52,942 nt of DNA, from assembly GCA_038211615.1 (NCBI GenBank), contig JBBQVL010000022.1, positions 1-52,942 on the forward strand. Direction: 5' to 3'. The DNA comes from DASWJZ01 sp038211615 (lineage in GTDB: Bacteria; Pseudomonadota; Alphaproteobacteria; Rhizobiales; Afifellaceae). The notes beneath the pieces are model-generated. The model had not been told where the DNA came from and did no database searches. It saw only the letters and a list, made by a program, of their open reading frames with translations. The translations under genes were made by a program, and so were the position numbers. Each line of letters opens with the position of its first letter. The first letter of the stretch is position 1. Positions 43,539 to 51,893 of the stretch are shown here, one piece after another.

Positions 43539-44459
43539 ATGCGTCCCCTTATCCACTCTCTCGTCGCCGCCGCGGCGATCGCCCTCGGCGTCATGATCGC
43601 CCCCGCCTGGGCCGATGAACCGGTCAAGGTCGAAAGCGCCTACGCCGATCTCGGCAATGGCGTTGAGCTGCACTATCTCGTGGCGGGGAAGGGCGATCCG
43701 GTGATCCTGCTGCACGGCTTCGCCGAGACCAGCCACATGTGGCTGCCGCTTATCCCCGAGCTCGCCAAGACGCATCTCGTCATCGCGCCCGATCTTCGCG
43801 GCTTCGGGTTCTCCTCCAAGCCGGAGGGCGGCTACGACAAGAAGACGATGGCGGAGGACATCCACGCTCTGGCCGCCGGGCTGGGGTTCAGCCACGTCAA
43901 GATCGCCGGTCATGATATCGGGCTGATGGTCGCCTATGCCTACGCGGCGCAGCATCCGGCCGAGGTCGACAAGATCGCGCTGATGGATGCCTTCCTTCCG
44001 GGCGTCGGCGACTGGAACAGCGTCTTCCTGCTTCGCGATCTCTGGCATTTCCACTTCTACGGACCGACGCCGCTGGCGCTCGTCACCCGGCGCGAGCGGA
44101 TCTACCTCGAGCACTTCTGGAACGATTTCGCGGCGGACCCGAAGCATTCGGTCTCCGAGGGCGACCGGCAATTCTACACCTCCGCCTATTCGCAGGATGG
44201 CGCGATGAAGGCTGGCATGGAGGTGTTCCGCAACTTCGAGCAGGACGCCAAAGACTTCGCCGAGTTCTCCAGGACGAAGCTCACCATGCCGATGCTGGTG
44301 CTGACCGGCGAGAAGGCCTCCGGCGAATTCCTCATCACGCAGGGGAAGCTCGTCGACGACAACGTCGAGGGCGTCGTCATCATGGGCTCGGGGCACTGGC
44401 TGATGGACGAGGCGCCGGATCAGGTGATCCCGAAGCTCGTCGCTTTCTTCGCGAACTGA
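43539..44459 (+). CDS. Exported alpha/beta hydrolase, epoxide-hydrolase-like (Asp nucleophile)
   Basis: 306 aa with a signal peptide of about 26 residues (LIHSLVAAAAIALGVMIAPAWA, cleavage before DEPVK). The mature enzyme has LLHGFAETSHMW (HGF oxyanion motif), nucleophile elbow GHDIGLM with Asp126 instead of Ser, PDLRGFGFSSKPEGGYDK and the base His286 in GSGHWLMDE. An Asp nucleophile is typical of epoxide hydrolases and haloalkane or fluoroacetate dehalogenases. Periplasmic location is unusual for those. Substrate cannot be read from sequence. The dehydrogenase gene follows by 13 bp. Confidence 0.9.
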   Translation: MRPLIHSLVAAAAIALGVMIAPAWADEPVKVESAYADLGNGVELHYLVAGKGDPVILLHGFAETSHMWLPLIPELAKTHLVIAPDLRGFGFSSKPEGGYDKKTMAEDIHALAAGLGFSHVKIAGHDIGLMVAYAYAAQHPAEVDKIALMDAFLPGVGDWNSVFLLRDLWHFHFYGPTPLALVTRRERIYLEHFWNDFAADPKHSVSEGDRQFYTSAYSQDGAMKAGMEVFRNFEQDAKDFAEFSRTKLTMPMLVLTGEKASGEFLITQGKLVDDNVEGVVIMGSGHWLMDEAPDQVIPKLVAFFAN

Positions 44460-44472
44460 GGAGCGCAGCGCC

Positions 44473-45393
44473 ATGGCGAACGCGAGCGGAGGCACGAAGC
44501 CGAAGGTCTGCGTCATCGGGCTCGGATCGATGGGGATGGGAATGGCCTCATCGCTCCTCCGCACTGGCTTTCCCGTCGCCGGATGCGATGTCGACGCCGC
44601 GCGGGTCGAGGCGCTGAAGGGACAGGGGGCGACCGGCGATATCTCCCCGGGGGCTGCCGCAAGGGGCGCCGAAATCCTCATCACGGTCGTCGTCAACGCC
44701 GCGCAGACGGAGGACGTGCTTTTCGGAGCGGCCGGGTGCCTGAACGAGCTTGCGGCCGATGCATGCGTGATCTCCTGCGCCACGATGTCTCCGGAAGCCG
44801 CCCGCGCCATGTCCGAGCGTGTCGAGGCCACCGGCAGGCGCTATCTCGATGCGCCGATCAGCGGCGGCTCGAAGCGCGCCGCCTCGGGCGAGCTGACCGT
44901 GCTTGCCTCGGGCAGCGCGGCGGCCTTCGAGGCGTCGCGGCTGGTGCTGTCCGCGATCGCCGCGAAGGTCTACGAGCTGGGCGATGCCGCCGGGCTCGCG
45001 GCATCCTTCAAGATGGTGAACCAGCTTCTCGCCGGCGTGCACATCGCGGCGGCCTGCGAGGCGATGGCGTTTGCCGCCAAGCAGGGGCTCGACCTCGCCA
45101 AGGTCTACGAAGTGATCACCGCCGCCGCCGGCAATTCCTGGATGTTCGAGAACCGCGTGCCTCACATTCTTGCAGGTGACTATTCCCCGCAGAGCGCCGT
45201 CTCGATTTTCGTCAAGGATCTCAGCATTTTGATGGATATGGGACGGAGCGGAAGCTTTCCGCTGCCGATTGCCGGCGCCGCCCTGCAGATGTTTCTGATG
45301 GCGGCGGGCGCCGGCATGGCGCGCGACGACGACGCATCGGTTGCGCGCGTCTACGAGCGGCTGACCGGGATAGCGCTCCCGAAGCCGACGTAA
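44473..45393 (+). CDS. Beta-hydroxyacid dehydrogenase, NAD(P)-dependent (LtnD/GarR/MmsB type)
   Basis: 306 aa. Rossmann motif VIGLGSMGMGMASSL near 11-25 and a C-terminal helical domain. DAPISGGSKRAASGELTVLASG is the substrate-binding signature and SFKMVNQLLAG contains the catalytic Lys near 180. The family oxidises L-threonate, 3-hydroxyisobutyrate, tartronate semialdehyde and related acids; the sequence around SFKMVNQLLAGVHIAAACEAMAF resembles L-threonate dehydrogenase most, but that is an impression. Starts 13 bp after the hydrolase, probably one operon. Confidence 0.9.
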   Translation: MANASGGTKPKVCVIGLGSMGMGMASSLLRTGFPVAGCDVDAARVEALKGQGATGDISPGAAARGAEILITVVVNAAQTEDVLFGAAGCLNELAADACVISCATMSPEAARAMSERVEATGRRYLDAPISGGSKRAASGELTVLASGSAAAFEASRLVLSAIAAKVYELGDAAGLAASFKMVNQLLAGVHIAAACEAMAFAAKQGLDLAKVYEVITAAAGNSWMFENRVPHILAGDYSPQSAVSIFVKDLSILMDMGRSGSFPLPIAGAALQMFLMAAGAGMARDDDASVARVYERLTGIALPKPT

Positions 45394-45408
45394 TTCCGCG
45401 TCCAGTTA

Positions 45409-45594
45409 CTACCGGACGAGCGCAATCAGGCTGTTCATGCCGGCGATGCCGCCGAGCACCAAAATGATGATCAGCGCCAGGACGAAGATCGGCTTCTCCC
45501 AGTTGCGCATGGGGACCGGGTCGCGCACCTCGCTTGCGGTCTTGCCCGCGCTTTCGCGCGGCGCAGTGTCGAGGCGGCCTTCTCTGCGGAGCAT
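45409..45594 (-). CDS. Small single-pass membrane protein
   Basis: 61 aa from ATG 45594 with GAGGG upstream. A charged N-terminal half is followed by KPIFVLALIIILVLGGIAGM, one clear transmembrane helix near 35-55. Converges with the dehydrogenase gene. No family known to me; may be a membrane microprotein. Could be a chance frame, but the ribosome site and helix argue for a real gene. Confidence 0.55.
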   Translation of the reverse strand: MLRREGRLDTAPRESAGKTASEVRDPVPMRNWEKPIFVLALIIILVLGGIAGMNSLIALVR

Positions 45595-45794
45595 GGGGGG
45601 CCCTCTATCTCTGAGCGTTGGAGTTGCGCATGCGACTCCCTTACCGCATTCGGCGTTACCACATTCGGCGCTGTCTTTCCCTTTCCCTCGCGGCTTGTGG
45701 TTGCGATTGCGGAAACCAGGAGAACGCCTGAAGGCTCCTCTTCTTTCGTTGCGCCGCCCGGTCTATGACTTTCAGCGATCACCGGAGGCGGAAA

Positions 45795-47027
45795 ATGGCC
45801 GAAGCGGAGCGCGCTGAACGTCTCGGAGACTCGCCGAAGGCGGCGTTCGCGTGGGACGATCCGTTCCTGCTCGACGCGCAGCTCAACGAGGAGGAGCGGC
45901 TTATCCGCGATACGGCGCGCGACTTTGCGCAGGAGAAGCTGCTGCCGCGCGTCATCGCGGCCTATCGCGAAGAGAAGACCGACCCGGACATCTTCCGCGA
46001 GATGGGGGCGCTCGGCCTGCTCGGGCTGACGCTGCCGCCCGACTACGGCTGCGCCGGCGCTTCCTACGTCTCCTACGGCCTGGTGGCGCGCGAGGTCGAG
46101 CGCGTCGATTCCGGCTACCGCTCGATGATGAGCGTGCAGTCGTCGCTCGTGATGCATCCGATCTTCGCCTACGGCGACGAGACGCAGCGGCGGAAATATC
46201 TTCCGAAGCTCGTGACCGGCGAATGGATCGGCTGCTTCGGCCTGACGGAGCCCGACGCCGGCTCCGACCCCGGTGGCATGACGACGCGTGCGGAGAAGAT
46301 CGACGGCGGCTATCGCCTCACCGGCGCAAAGACCTGGATCTCCAATGCGCCGCTCGCCGATGTCTTCGTGGTCTGGGCGAAGCTCGCCGACAAGGGCGGC
46401 GCCCAGGACGGCGCGATCCGCGGCTTCGTGCTGGAGAAGGGGACGAAGGGCCTGTCTGCGCCGAAGATCGGCGGGAAGCTGTCGCTCCGCGCATCGATCA
46501 CCGGCGAGATCGTGATGCAGGGGGTCGAGGTGCCCGAGGACGCGCTGCTCCCGAACGTGTCAGGCCTGAAGGGGCCGTTCGGCTGCCTGAACCGCGCGCG
46601 CTACGGCATCGCCTGGGGTGTCATGGGAGCGGCGGAGGATTGCTGGTTCCGCGCTCGCCAGTACGTGCTCGACCGGAAGCAGTTCGGCCGGCCGCTCGCG
46701 GCGAACCAGCTCATCCAGAAGAAGCTTGCCGACATGCAGACGGAGATCGCGCTCGGCACCCAGGCCGCGCTCCGCGTCGGCCGGCTCATGGACGAAGGCT
46801 CGGTCGCGCCCGAGGCGATCTCGCTCATCAAGCGCAACAATTGCGGCAAAGCGCTCGATGTCGCGCGCGCCGCGCGCGACATGCACGGCGGCAACGGCAT
46901 CCAGGAAGAATTCCACGTCATGCGCCACGCGCAGAACCTCGAGACCGTGAACACCTACGAGGGCACCCACGACGTGCACGCCCTCATCCTCGGCCGCGCG
47001 CAGACGGGAATTCAGGCGTTCTTCTGA
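45795..47027 (+). CDS. gcdH: Glutaryl-CoA dehydrogenase (acyl-CoA dehydrogenase family)
   Basis: 410 aa from ATG 45795 with GGAGG at seven bases; the in-frame start at 45765 lacks this. FAD enzyme that oxidises and decarboxylates glutaryl-CoA to crotonyl-CoA in lysine/tryptophan breakdown. Motifs: GCFGLTEPDAGSDPGGM (FAD/substrate), TGAKTWISNAPLADVFVVWAK, DRKQFGRPLAANQLIQKKLADM, and the catalytic Glu in NTYEGTHDVHALILGRAQTG near 388, all as in GcdH. The last 16 bases overlap the 3' end of pncB on the other strand. Confidence 0.93.
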   Translation: MAEAERAERLGDSPKAAFAWDDPFLLDAQLNEEERLIRDTARDFAQEKLLPRVIAAYREEKTDPDIFREMGALGLLGLTLPPDYGCAGASYVSYGLVAREVERVDSGYRSMMSVQSSLVMHPIFAYGDETQRRKYLPKLVTGEWIGCFGLTEPDAGSDPGGMTTRAEKIDGGYRLTGAKTWISNAPLADVFVVWAKLADKGGAQDGAIRGFVLEKGTKGLSAPKIGGKLSLRASITGEIVMQGVEVPEDALLPNVSGLKGPFGCLNRARYGIAWGVMGAAEDCWFRARQYVLDRKQFGRPLAANQLIQKKLADMQTEIALGTQAALRVGRLMDEGSVAPEAISLIKRNNCGKALDVARAARDMHGGNGIQEEFHVMRHAQNLETVNTYEGTHDVHALILGRAQTGIQAFF

Positions 47028-48385
47028 ATGTCGTCGCGGACCTGCCGGTCGAACGCGTCGAGCGACGGACTGATCGCCACGGAGTAGGAGCGGGCGGACT
47101 TGCCGATCCGACGGATGTCTTCGGGCATCCGCGCAAGCTCGGTGCGGCAGCGGTCGCGGATCGTCTTGAGCGATTCCGCCGGCTCGACGCGTTTGCCTTT
47201 CAGCATGACCGGGCGGAGGAGCGGCGTCCCCGGCAGGGTTTCGACCCCGCGTGCAATGGTGTCGCCAACAGCGATGCCGTGTTCGAAGGTCCGGAAGATC
47301 TGCTTGCGGCCGGGCAGGCTCCGCTTGCCGACCGAGAGCTTCACCCGGCCGGCGCCACCGAATTCCGTCAGCTTGTAGACGATGTCGAGCGCCGGCGCGT
47401 CGCCGGAGACGGCGAGATCGGTGCCGACGCCGAAAGTGTCGATCGGCGCTCCGGCCGCGACGAGGTCGAGGATCACGAACTCGTCCAGCCCGCCGCTCGC
47501 GACGATCTTCACATTCGGCAGCCCTGCCTCGTCGAGGAGTTGCCGGGCAGCCTTGGAGAGCGCCAGAAGGTCGCCGGAATCCAGCCGCACGCCGCGCACC
47601 TTGAAGGCAGCTCCGAGTTCCTTCGCGAGCGCCACCACCTTCTTCACGCCGGCGATGGGATCGTATGTGTCCACCAGAAGCACCGTCTCCGGATAGACGC
47701 GCGCGAAGGAGCGGAACGCCTCCATCTCGTCGTCGAAGGACTGGATGAAGCTGTGCGCCATCGTCCCGGTGATTGGAATGCCGTAGCGGCGGCCGGCATA
47801 GACGTTGGCGGTGGCCTCCGCGCCGCCGATGTAGGAGGCGCGGGCGCCGGTGACGGCGGCGTCGATGCCGTGCGCGCGGCGTCCGCCAAAATCGATGACG
47901 GGCCGCCCTTGCGCCGCCGCGACGATGCGCGCCGCCTTCGACGCGATCAGGCTCGGAAAGCCGATCTGGTTGATCGCCAGCGTCTCCACGAGCTGCGCCT
48001 CTTCCATCGGCGCAACGACCTCGATCACCGCCTCGTTCTCGAAGAACGGCGTCCCTTCGGGCATGGCGTAGATGTCGCCGGAAAAACGGAAGTCCTTCAG
48101 ATGGCCGAGGATCGCTTCGGGAAAGCCCTGCGCCCTGAGGTAGGCGAGATCGGATTCGTTGAAGCGCAACGTTTCGATGGCCTGCAGGAAATCCTCCAGC
48201 CCGGCGGCGACGAGAAAATTCCGCTCCGCCGGAAGACGCCGCGCGAAAAGGCTGAACACCGCCGTCTGCCTGATGCCGAGCTCGCGATAGGCCCGGAGCA
48301 TCGTGAGCTCGTAGAGGTCCGTGAAAAGCGCGAGCGAGCGCGGCGACGCGCCGCCACTTGCCCCACCGCCGTCTTCTGCCGTCAT
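47012..48385 (-). CDS. pncB: Nicotinate phosphoribosyltransferase
   Basis: 457 aa. Makes nicotinate mononucleotide for NAD salvage. Family marks are LFTDLYELTMLRAY near 25-38, the substrate block DFGGRRAHG near 171, TMAHSFIQSFDDEMEAF with the catalytic His near 213, and FGVGTDLAVSGDAPALDIVYKL near 320-340 for phosphate binding. The ATG overlaps the stop of the upstream gamma-CA-like gene (ATGA), so the two are probably cotranslated. Converges with gcdH with a 16-bp overlap. Confidence 0.95.
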   Translation of the reverse strand: MTAEDGGGASGGASPRSLALFTDLYELTMLRAYRELGIRQTAVFSLFARRLPAERNFLVAAGLEDFLQAIETLRFNESDLAYLRAQGFPEAILGHLKDFRFSGDIYAMPEGTPFFENEAVIEVVAPMEEAQLVETLAINQIGFPSLIASKAARIVAAAQGRPVIDFGGRRAHGIDAAVTGARASYIGGAEATANVYAGRRYGIPITGTMAHSFIQSFDDEMEAFRSFARVYPETVLLVDTYDPIAGVKKVVALAKELGAAFKVRGVRLDSGDLLALSKAARQLLDEAGLPNVKIVASGGLDEFVILDLVAAGAPIDTFGVGTDLAVSGDAPALDIVYKLTEFGGAGRVKLSVGKRSLPGRKQIFRTFEHGIAVGDTIARGVETLPGTPLLRPVMLKGKRVEPAESLKTIRDRCRTELARMPEDIRRIGKSARSYSVAISPSLDAFDRQVRDDIQKNA

Positions 48386-49470
48386 GCTGATTGGCTCCGC
48401 TGCGCGGCGGCAAAGGCGCGCGCATAGTTCTTGTAGTGCTCGACCGTCATGGCGATCAGTTCGCGTTTGGCCGCGTCGAGCGGCGCCATCTTGACGGCCG
48501 GCCGCTTGCCCCAGAGAAATCCGGCCTCCAGCACCTGGCCGGGCGTCGTCTCGGCGCCGGCCGCGAGGAAGACGTCGTCCTCGATAACGGTTCCGTCCGC
48601 AACCACGCTGCCGATGCCTATCAGCGCGCGCGCGCCGATCGTGCAGTCGCCGAGGGTGACGTTGTGGCCGATGGTGGAGTCTTCGCCGATGGCGAAGCGG
48701 TGGCCGGGCCGGCAGAGGATGCGGGTGTTGTCCTGGATGTTGGTGTTCCGGCCGATGACGATCTCGCCGCCATTCGCATCGAGGTCGCAGCCGAACCAGA
48801 TCGAGGTGTCGTTTGCCGCGACGATCCGCCCGCGCAGTCGCGCGGTGGCGGCGACGAGCAGGCTCGCGCCGAGGTCGCCCTCGGCAAGCGCCGGCGCAGC
48901 AAGGCCAGCGGCGAGGGGCCGGTTGCGGAGGGACGCGGACTGCTCCTCGATTTCCCCCGGTGCGAGATCGCGGACCGGACGCGCCGGCATGCCGGCGTAG
49001 AGCTTGCCGCCGGCAAGCGTGGAGCGTGGGAAAACGATCGCGTGCGGCGCTATCACCACGCTGTCGCCGACGACGGAGCCGTCGAGGATCACCGCGCCAT
49101 CGCCGATCACCACGTCGTTGCCGATTGTGCAGGCATGCACGACCGCGTTCTCGCCAATGCTCACGCGGTCGCCGATAATCGCCGGGTAGATGTCATGCGC
49201 GATGTGAACGGTCGAGCGGGCTCCGAGCGCAAAATCGTCGCCAGCCCGCACGAAATGTCCGTCCGCGCGGATCACGGAAGAGGCGCCGAGCCGCGCATCG
49301 GCGCCGAGCGTTGCGCGCCCCAGCACGGCCGCGCCAGGTCCGGCGGCAGCCAGGGATCCGAATACCGGCGATACGGAAGCGTAGGGCAGCACGAAGGGCG
49401 CACCGCCATCCCCGGAGCGCAGCAGCGCGGCCGTAGGCGCGCCGGGCGGCTTCAGCCCGCTCTCCGCCAT
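48382..49470 (-). CDS. Two-domain gamma-carbonic-anhydrase-like protein (left-handed beta-helix)
   Basis: 362 aa from ATG 49470 with GGGAGGG upstream; the frame to 49569 adds a non-conserved leader. Two hexapeptide-repeat (LbH) gamma-CA domains are joined head to tail, about 45-175 and 205-350. Against YrdA/Cam, domain 1 keeps the first and third zinc His (H89 in TVHIAHD, H112 in VVHAC) but has E107 for the second. Domain 2 keeps only the second (H269 in IGHN), with L252 and G274 at the others. C-terminal KREL...YKNYARAFA helix is typical. Overlaps pncB. Enzyme activity is uncertain. Confidence 0.88.
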   Translation of the reverse strand: MAESGLKPPGAPTAALLRSGDGGAPFVLPYASVSPVFGSLAAAGPGAAVLGRATLGADARLGASSVIRADGHFVRAGDDFALGARSTVHIAHDIYPAIIGDRVSIGENAVVHACTIGNDVVIGDGAVILDGSVVGDSVVIAPHAIVFPRSTLAGGKLYAGMPARPVRDLAPGEIEEQSASLRNRPLAAGLAAPALAEGDLGASLLVAATARLRGRIVAANDTSIWFGCDLDANGGEIVIGRNTNIQDNTRILCRPGHRFAIGEDSTIGHNVTLGDCTIGARALIGIGSVVADGTVIEDDVFLAAGAETTPGQVLEAGFLWGKRPAVKMAPLDAAKRELIAMTVEHYKNYARAFAAAQRSQSA

Positions 49471-49487
49471 ATCACGCCCTCCCAAAC

Positions 49488-49502
49488 GCGGCACGGTGCC
49501 GC
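49488..49502. repeat. Perfect 15-bp palindrome upstream of the gamma-CA-like gene
   Basis: GCGGCAC-G-GTGCCGC lies 18 bp before the start codon of the gamma-CA-like gene. A related, diverged sequence begins near 49564 (CGACATGGTGTGGCGACC), suggesting an internal direct repeat. Could be an operator or part of a dispersed intergenic repeat. Confidence 0.35.
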
Positions 49503-49679
49503 AACACGAAGTCCCAGCCTGGTGCGCCCGGGCCTCTGCGAACAGGTCACCTCTACGCCATCCCGACATGGTGTGGCGACCCCCGAGCCTGCAGGGAGCG
49601 CCTGACGAAACCGCCGCTTGCGAACAAACCGCGAAACATGATTCTGGAGCAACCCGGCTGAGAGTTTGATTCGCACGCG

Positions 49680-51740
49680 ATGGATGCCGCCTGGCTTGAG
49701 AAGCTCAACCCCGACCAGCGGCTCGCCGCGACCTATGCGGCGGGTGCGGGAGAGGAGCGCGGCCCGCTGCTCATCATCGCCGGCGCGGGCTCCGGCAAGA
49801 CGAATACGCTGGCGCATCGCGTCGCCTACCTGATCGTCAGCGGCGCCGATCCACACCGCATCCTGCTGATGACCTTCTCGCGGCGCGCCGCTTCCGAGAT
49901 GGCGCGGCGCGTGGAGCGGATCGTCGGCTCGGTGCCGGGGTTCAGCGCGGCCGTCGCGGGCGCTGCGCTGACCTGGGCCGGCACGTTCCACGGCATCGGG
50001 GCGCGGCTGCTGCGGGACTATGCCGAGCGGATCGGGATCAATCCCTCGTTCACGATCCACGACCGCGAGGATTCCGCCGACCTGATGAATCTCGTCCGCC
50101 ATGAGCTTGGCCTGTCGCGGACGGAGAAGCGGTTTCCGACCAAGGGAACCTGCCTGCAGATCTATTCGCGCGCGGTGAACGCCGAGCTGCCGCTCGAGGA
50201 GGTGCTGGGCGCCGCGTTTCCGTGGTGCGCCGGGTGGGAGGAGGAGCTGCGCGAGCTTTTCGCGCGCTACGTCGAGGCGAAGCAGAAGAACGGCGTCCTC
50301 GATTACGACGATCTGCTGCTCTACTGGTCGCACGCCGCCGCGGAGCCGTCGATCGGCGTGGAGATGGGCGAGCGCTTCGATCATGTGCTGATCGACGAAT
50401 ACCAGGACACCAACCGGCTGCAGGCGGCGATCCTCTCCGCGATGAAGCCGAACGGGGAGGGCGTCACCGTGGTCGGCGACGACGCGCAGTCGATCTACGC
50501 CTTCCGCGCGGCGACGGTCAGGAACATCCTCGATTTTCCCGCCACCTTCGGCACGCCGGCGCGCGTGGTGACGCTTGAGCGGAACTACCGCTCCACCCAG
50601 CCGATCCTCGCGGCGGCGAACGCGGTGATCGAGCTGGCCGAGGAGCGCTTCACCAAGAACCTCTGGTCCGACCGGACCGCGGAAGAAAAGCCGCAGATCA
50701 TCCTGGTCGCCGACGATCGCAACCAGGCGGACTGCGTTGTGGGCAGGATTCTGGAGAACCGCGAAATCGGCATCCGGCTGAAGGCGCAGGCGGTGCTCTT
50801 CCGCGCCTCGCATCACAGCGCCGCGCTGGAGCTGGAACTGACCCGCCGCAACATCCCGTTCGTAAAATTCGGCGGGCTGAAGTTTCTCGACGCGGCGCAT
50901 GTGAAGGATGTGCTCGCCTGTCTCCGCTGGGCGGAGAACCCGCGCGACCGTGTCGCCGGCTTCCGGCTGCTGCAGCTCATGCCCGGCTTCGGCCCGGCGA
51001 CGGCCGGCCGCGTTCTCGACCGCATGGCGGAGACACCCGACCCCGTCCGCGCGCTCGCTGATTTCGAGCCGCCGCGCAGCGCCGACGCGTGGCGGGATTT
51101 CGCCACCATGATGGGCCGGCTGCACCTGCGCGCCTCCGGCTGGCCGGGTGAGCTCGGGCTGGTGCGCTCCTGGTACGAGCCGCATCTCGCGAGGAGCTAC
51201 GACGACGCGCACATCCGCGCTGCCGACATCCTGCAGCTTGAGCAGATCGCCTCGGGCTACCCGTCGCGCGAGCGCTTCCTGACGGAGCTGACGCTCGATC
51301 CGCCCGATGCCGTCAGCGACGAGGCGGGCGTGCCGCATCTCGACGAGGATTATCTCATCCTCTCCACCATCCACTCCGCCAAGGGGCAGGAGTGGACGTC
51401 GGTGTTCGTGCTGAACGCCGTCGACGGCTGCATCCCCTCCGACCTCGGCACCGGCACGAGCGAGGAGATCGAGGAGGAGCGGCGGCTCCTTTACGTCGCC
51501 ATGACGCGCGCCAGGGACCAGCTTTCGATCATGATCCCGCAGCGCTTCTACAAGAGCCATCAGGCGTCAGGCGGCGACCGTCACCTCTACGCGGTGCGCA
51601 CGCGCTTCATCCCGGACGACATGCTCGAAAAATTCGAGATGCGCACATGGCCGCTCGCGGCGGCCGATTCTCCGCGCAGGGCGAGCAGCGCAGGCGCGCA
51701 GGTTGATATCGGCGCACGCATGCGGGGCATGTGGCGCTGA
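49680..51740 (+). CDS. UvrD/Rep-family ATP-dependent DNA helicase
   Basis: 686-aa superfamily 1A helicase. Q-motif LNPDQRLAA near 9-17, Walker A IAGAGSGKT near 33-41, TFSRRAASEMARRV (Ia), LIDEYQDTNRLQ near 237 (motif II), GDDAQSIYAFRAA (III), LERNYRST (IV), STIHSAKGQEW (V) and LLYVAMTRARDQL (VI) are all present. At 686 aa it is shorter in domain 2B and the C-terminal tail than UvrD or PcrA, so it may be a paralog rather than the main UvrD. Monocistronic; divergent from the gamma-CA-like gene. Confidence 0.93.
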   Translation: MDAAWLEKLNPDQRLAATYAAGAGEERGPLLIIAGAGSGKTNTLAHRVAYLIVSGADPHRILLMTFSRRAASEMARRVERIVGSVPGFSAAVAGAALTWAGTFHGIGARLLRDYAERIGINPSFTIHDREDSADLMNLVRHELGLSRTEKRFPTKGTCLQIYSRAVNAELPLEEVLGAAFPWCAGWEEELRELFARYVEAKQKNGVLDYDDLLLYWSHAAAEPSIGVEMGERFDHVLIDEYQDTNRLQAAILSAMKPNGEGVTVVGDDAQSIYAFRAATVRNILDFPATFGTPARVVTLERNYRSTQPILAAANAVIELAEERFTKNLWSDRTAEEKPQIILVADDRNQADCVVGRILENREIGIRLKAQAVLFRASHHSAALELELTRRNIPFVKFGGLKFLDAAHVKDVLACLRWAENPRDRVAGFRLLQLMPGFGPATAGRVLDRMAETPDPVRALADFEPPRSADAWRDFATMMGRLHLRASGWPGELGLVRSWYEPHLARSYDDAHIRAADILQLEQIASGYPSRERFLTELTLDPPDAVSDEAGVPHLDEDYLILSTIHSAKGQEWTSVFVLNAVDGCIPSDLGTGTSEEIEEERRLLYVAMTRARDQLSIMIPQRFYKSHQASGGDRHLYAVRTRFIPDDMLEKFEMRTWPLAAADSPRRASSAGAQVDIGARMRGMWR

Positions 51741-51893
51741 GGTTGTCTGCGGCGCGGCGTTGAACCGAAGCGCGCGATTTCCGGTGATGCGCGAGAGTCG
51801 GCTTGCTCGTGTCGACCCAAGGAATCAATTCGACTGGCCACCATTGCACGCCATACGTGAACCTCGACAACCCCTGATCTTTGAAGCAGGGTA

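Noticed and set aside
43128..44831. 567-codon minus-strand frame
   Set aside because: Only the last 83 codons (start 43379, with a good ribosome site) are kept; the rest is antisense to the hydrolase and dehydrogenase.
45851..48427. 858-codon plus-strand frame across gcdH and pncB
   Set aside because: Out-of-frame reading of gcdH joined to antisense of pncB; no domain recognised.
49452..51560. 702-codon frame antisense to the helicase
   Set aside because: Shadow of the UvrD-like gene, whose seven helicase motifs are intact.
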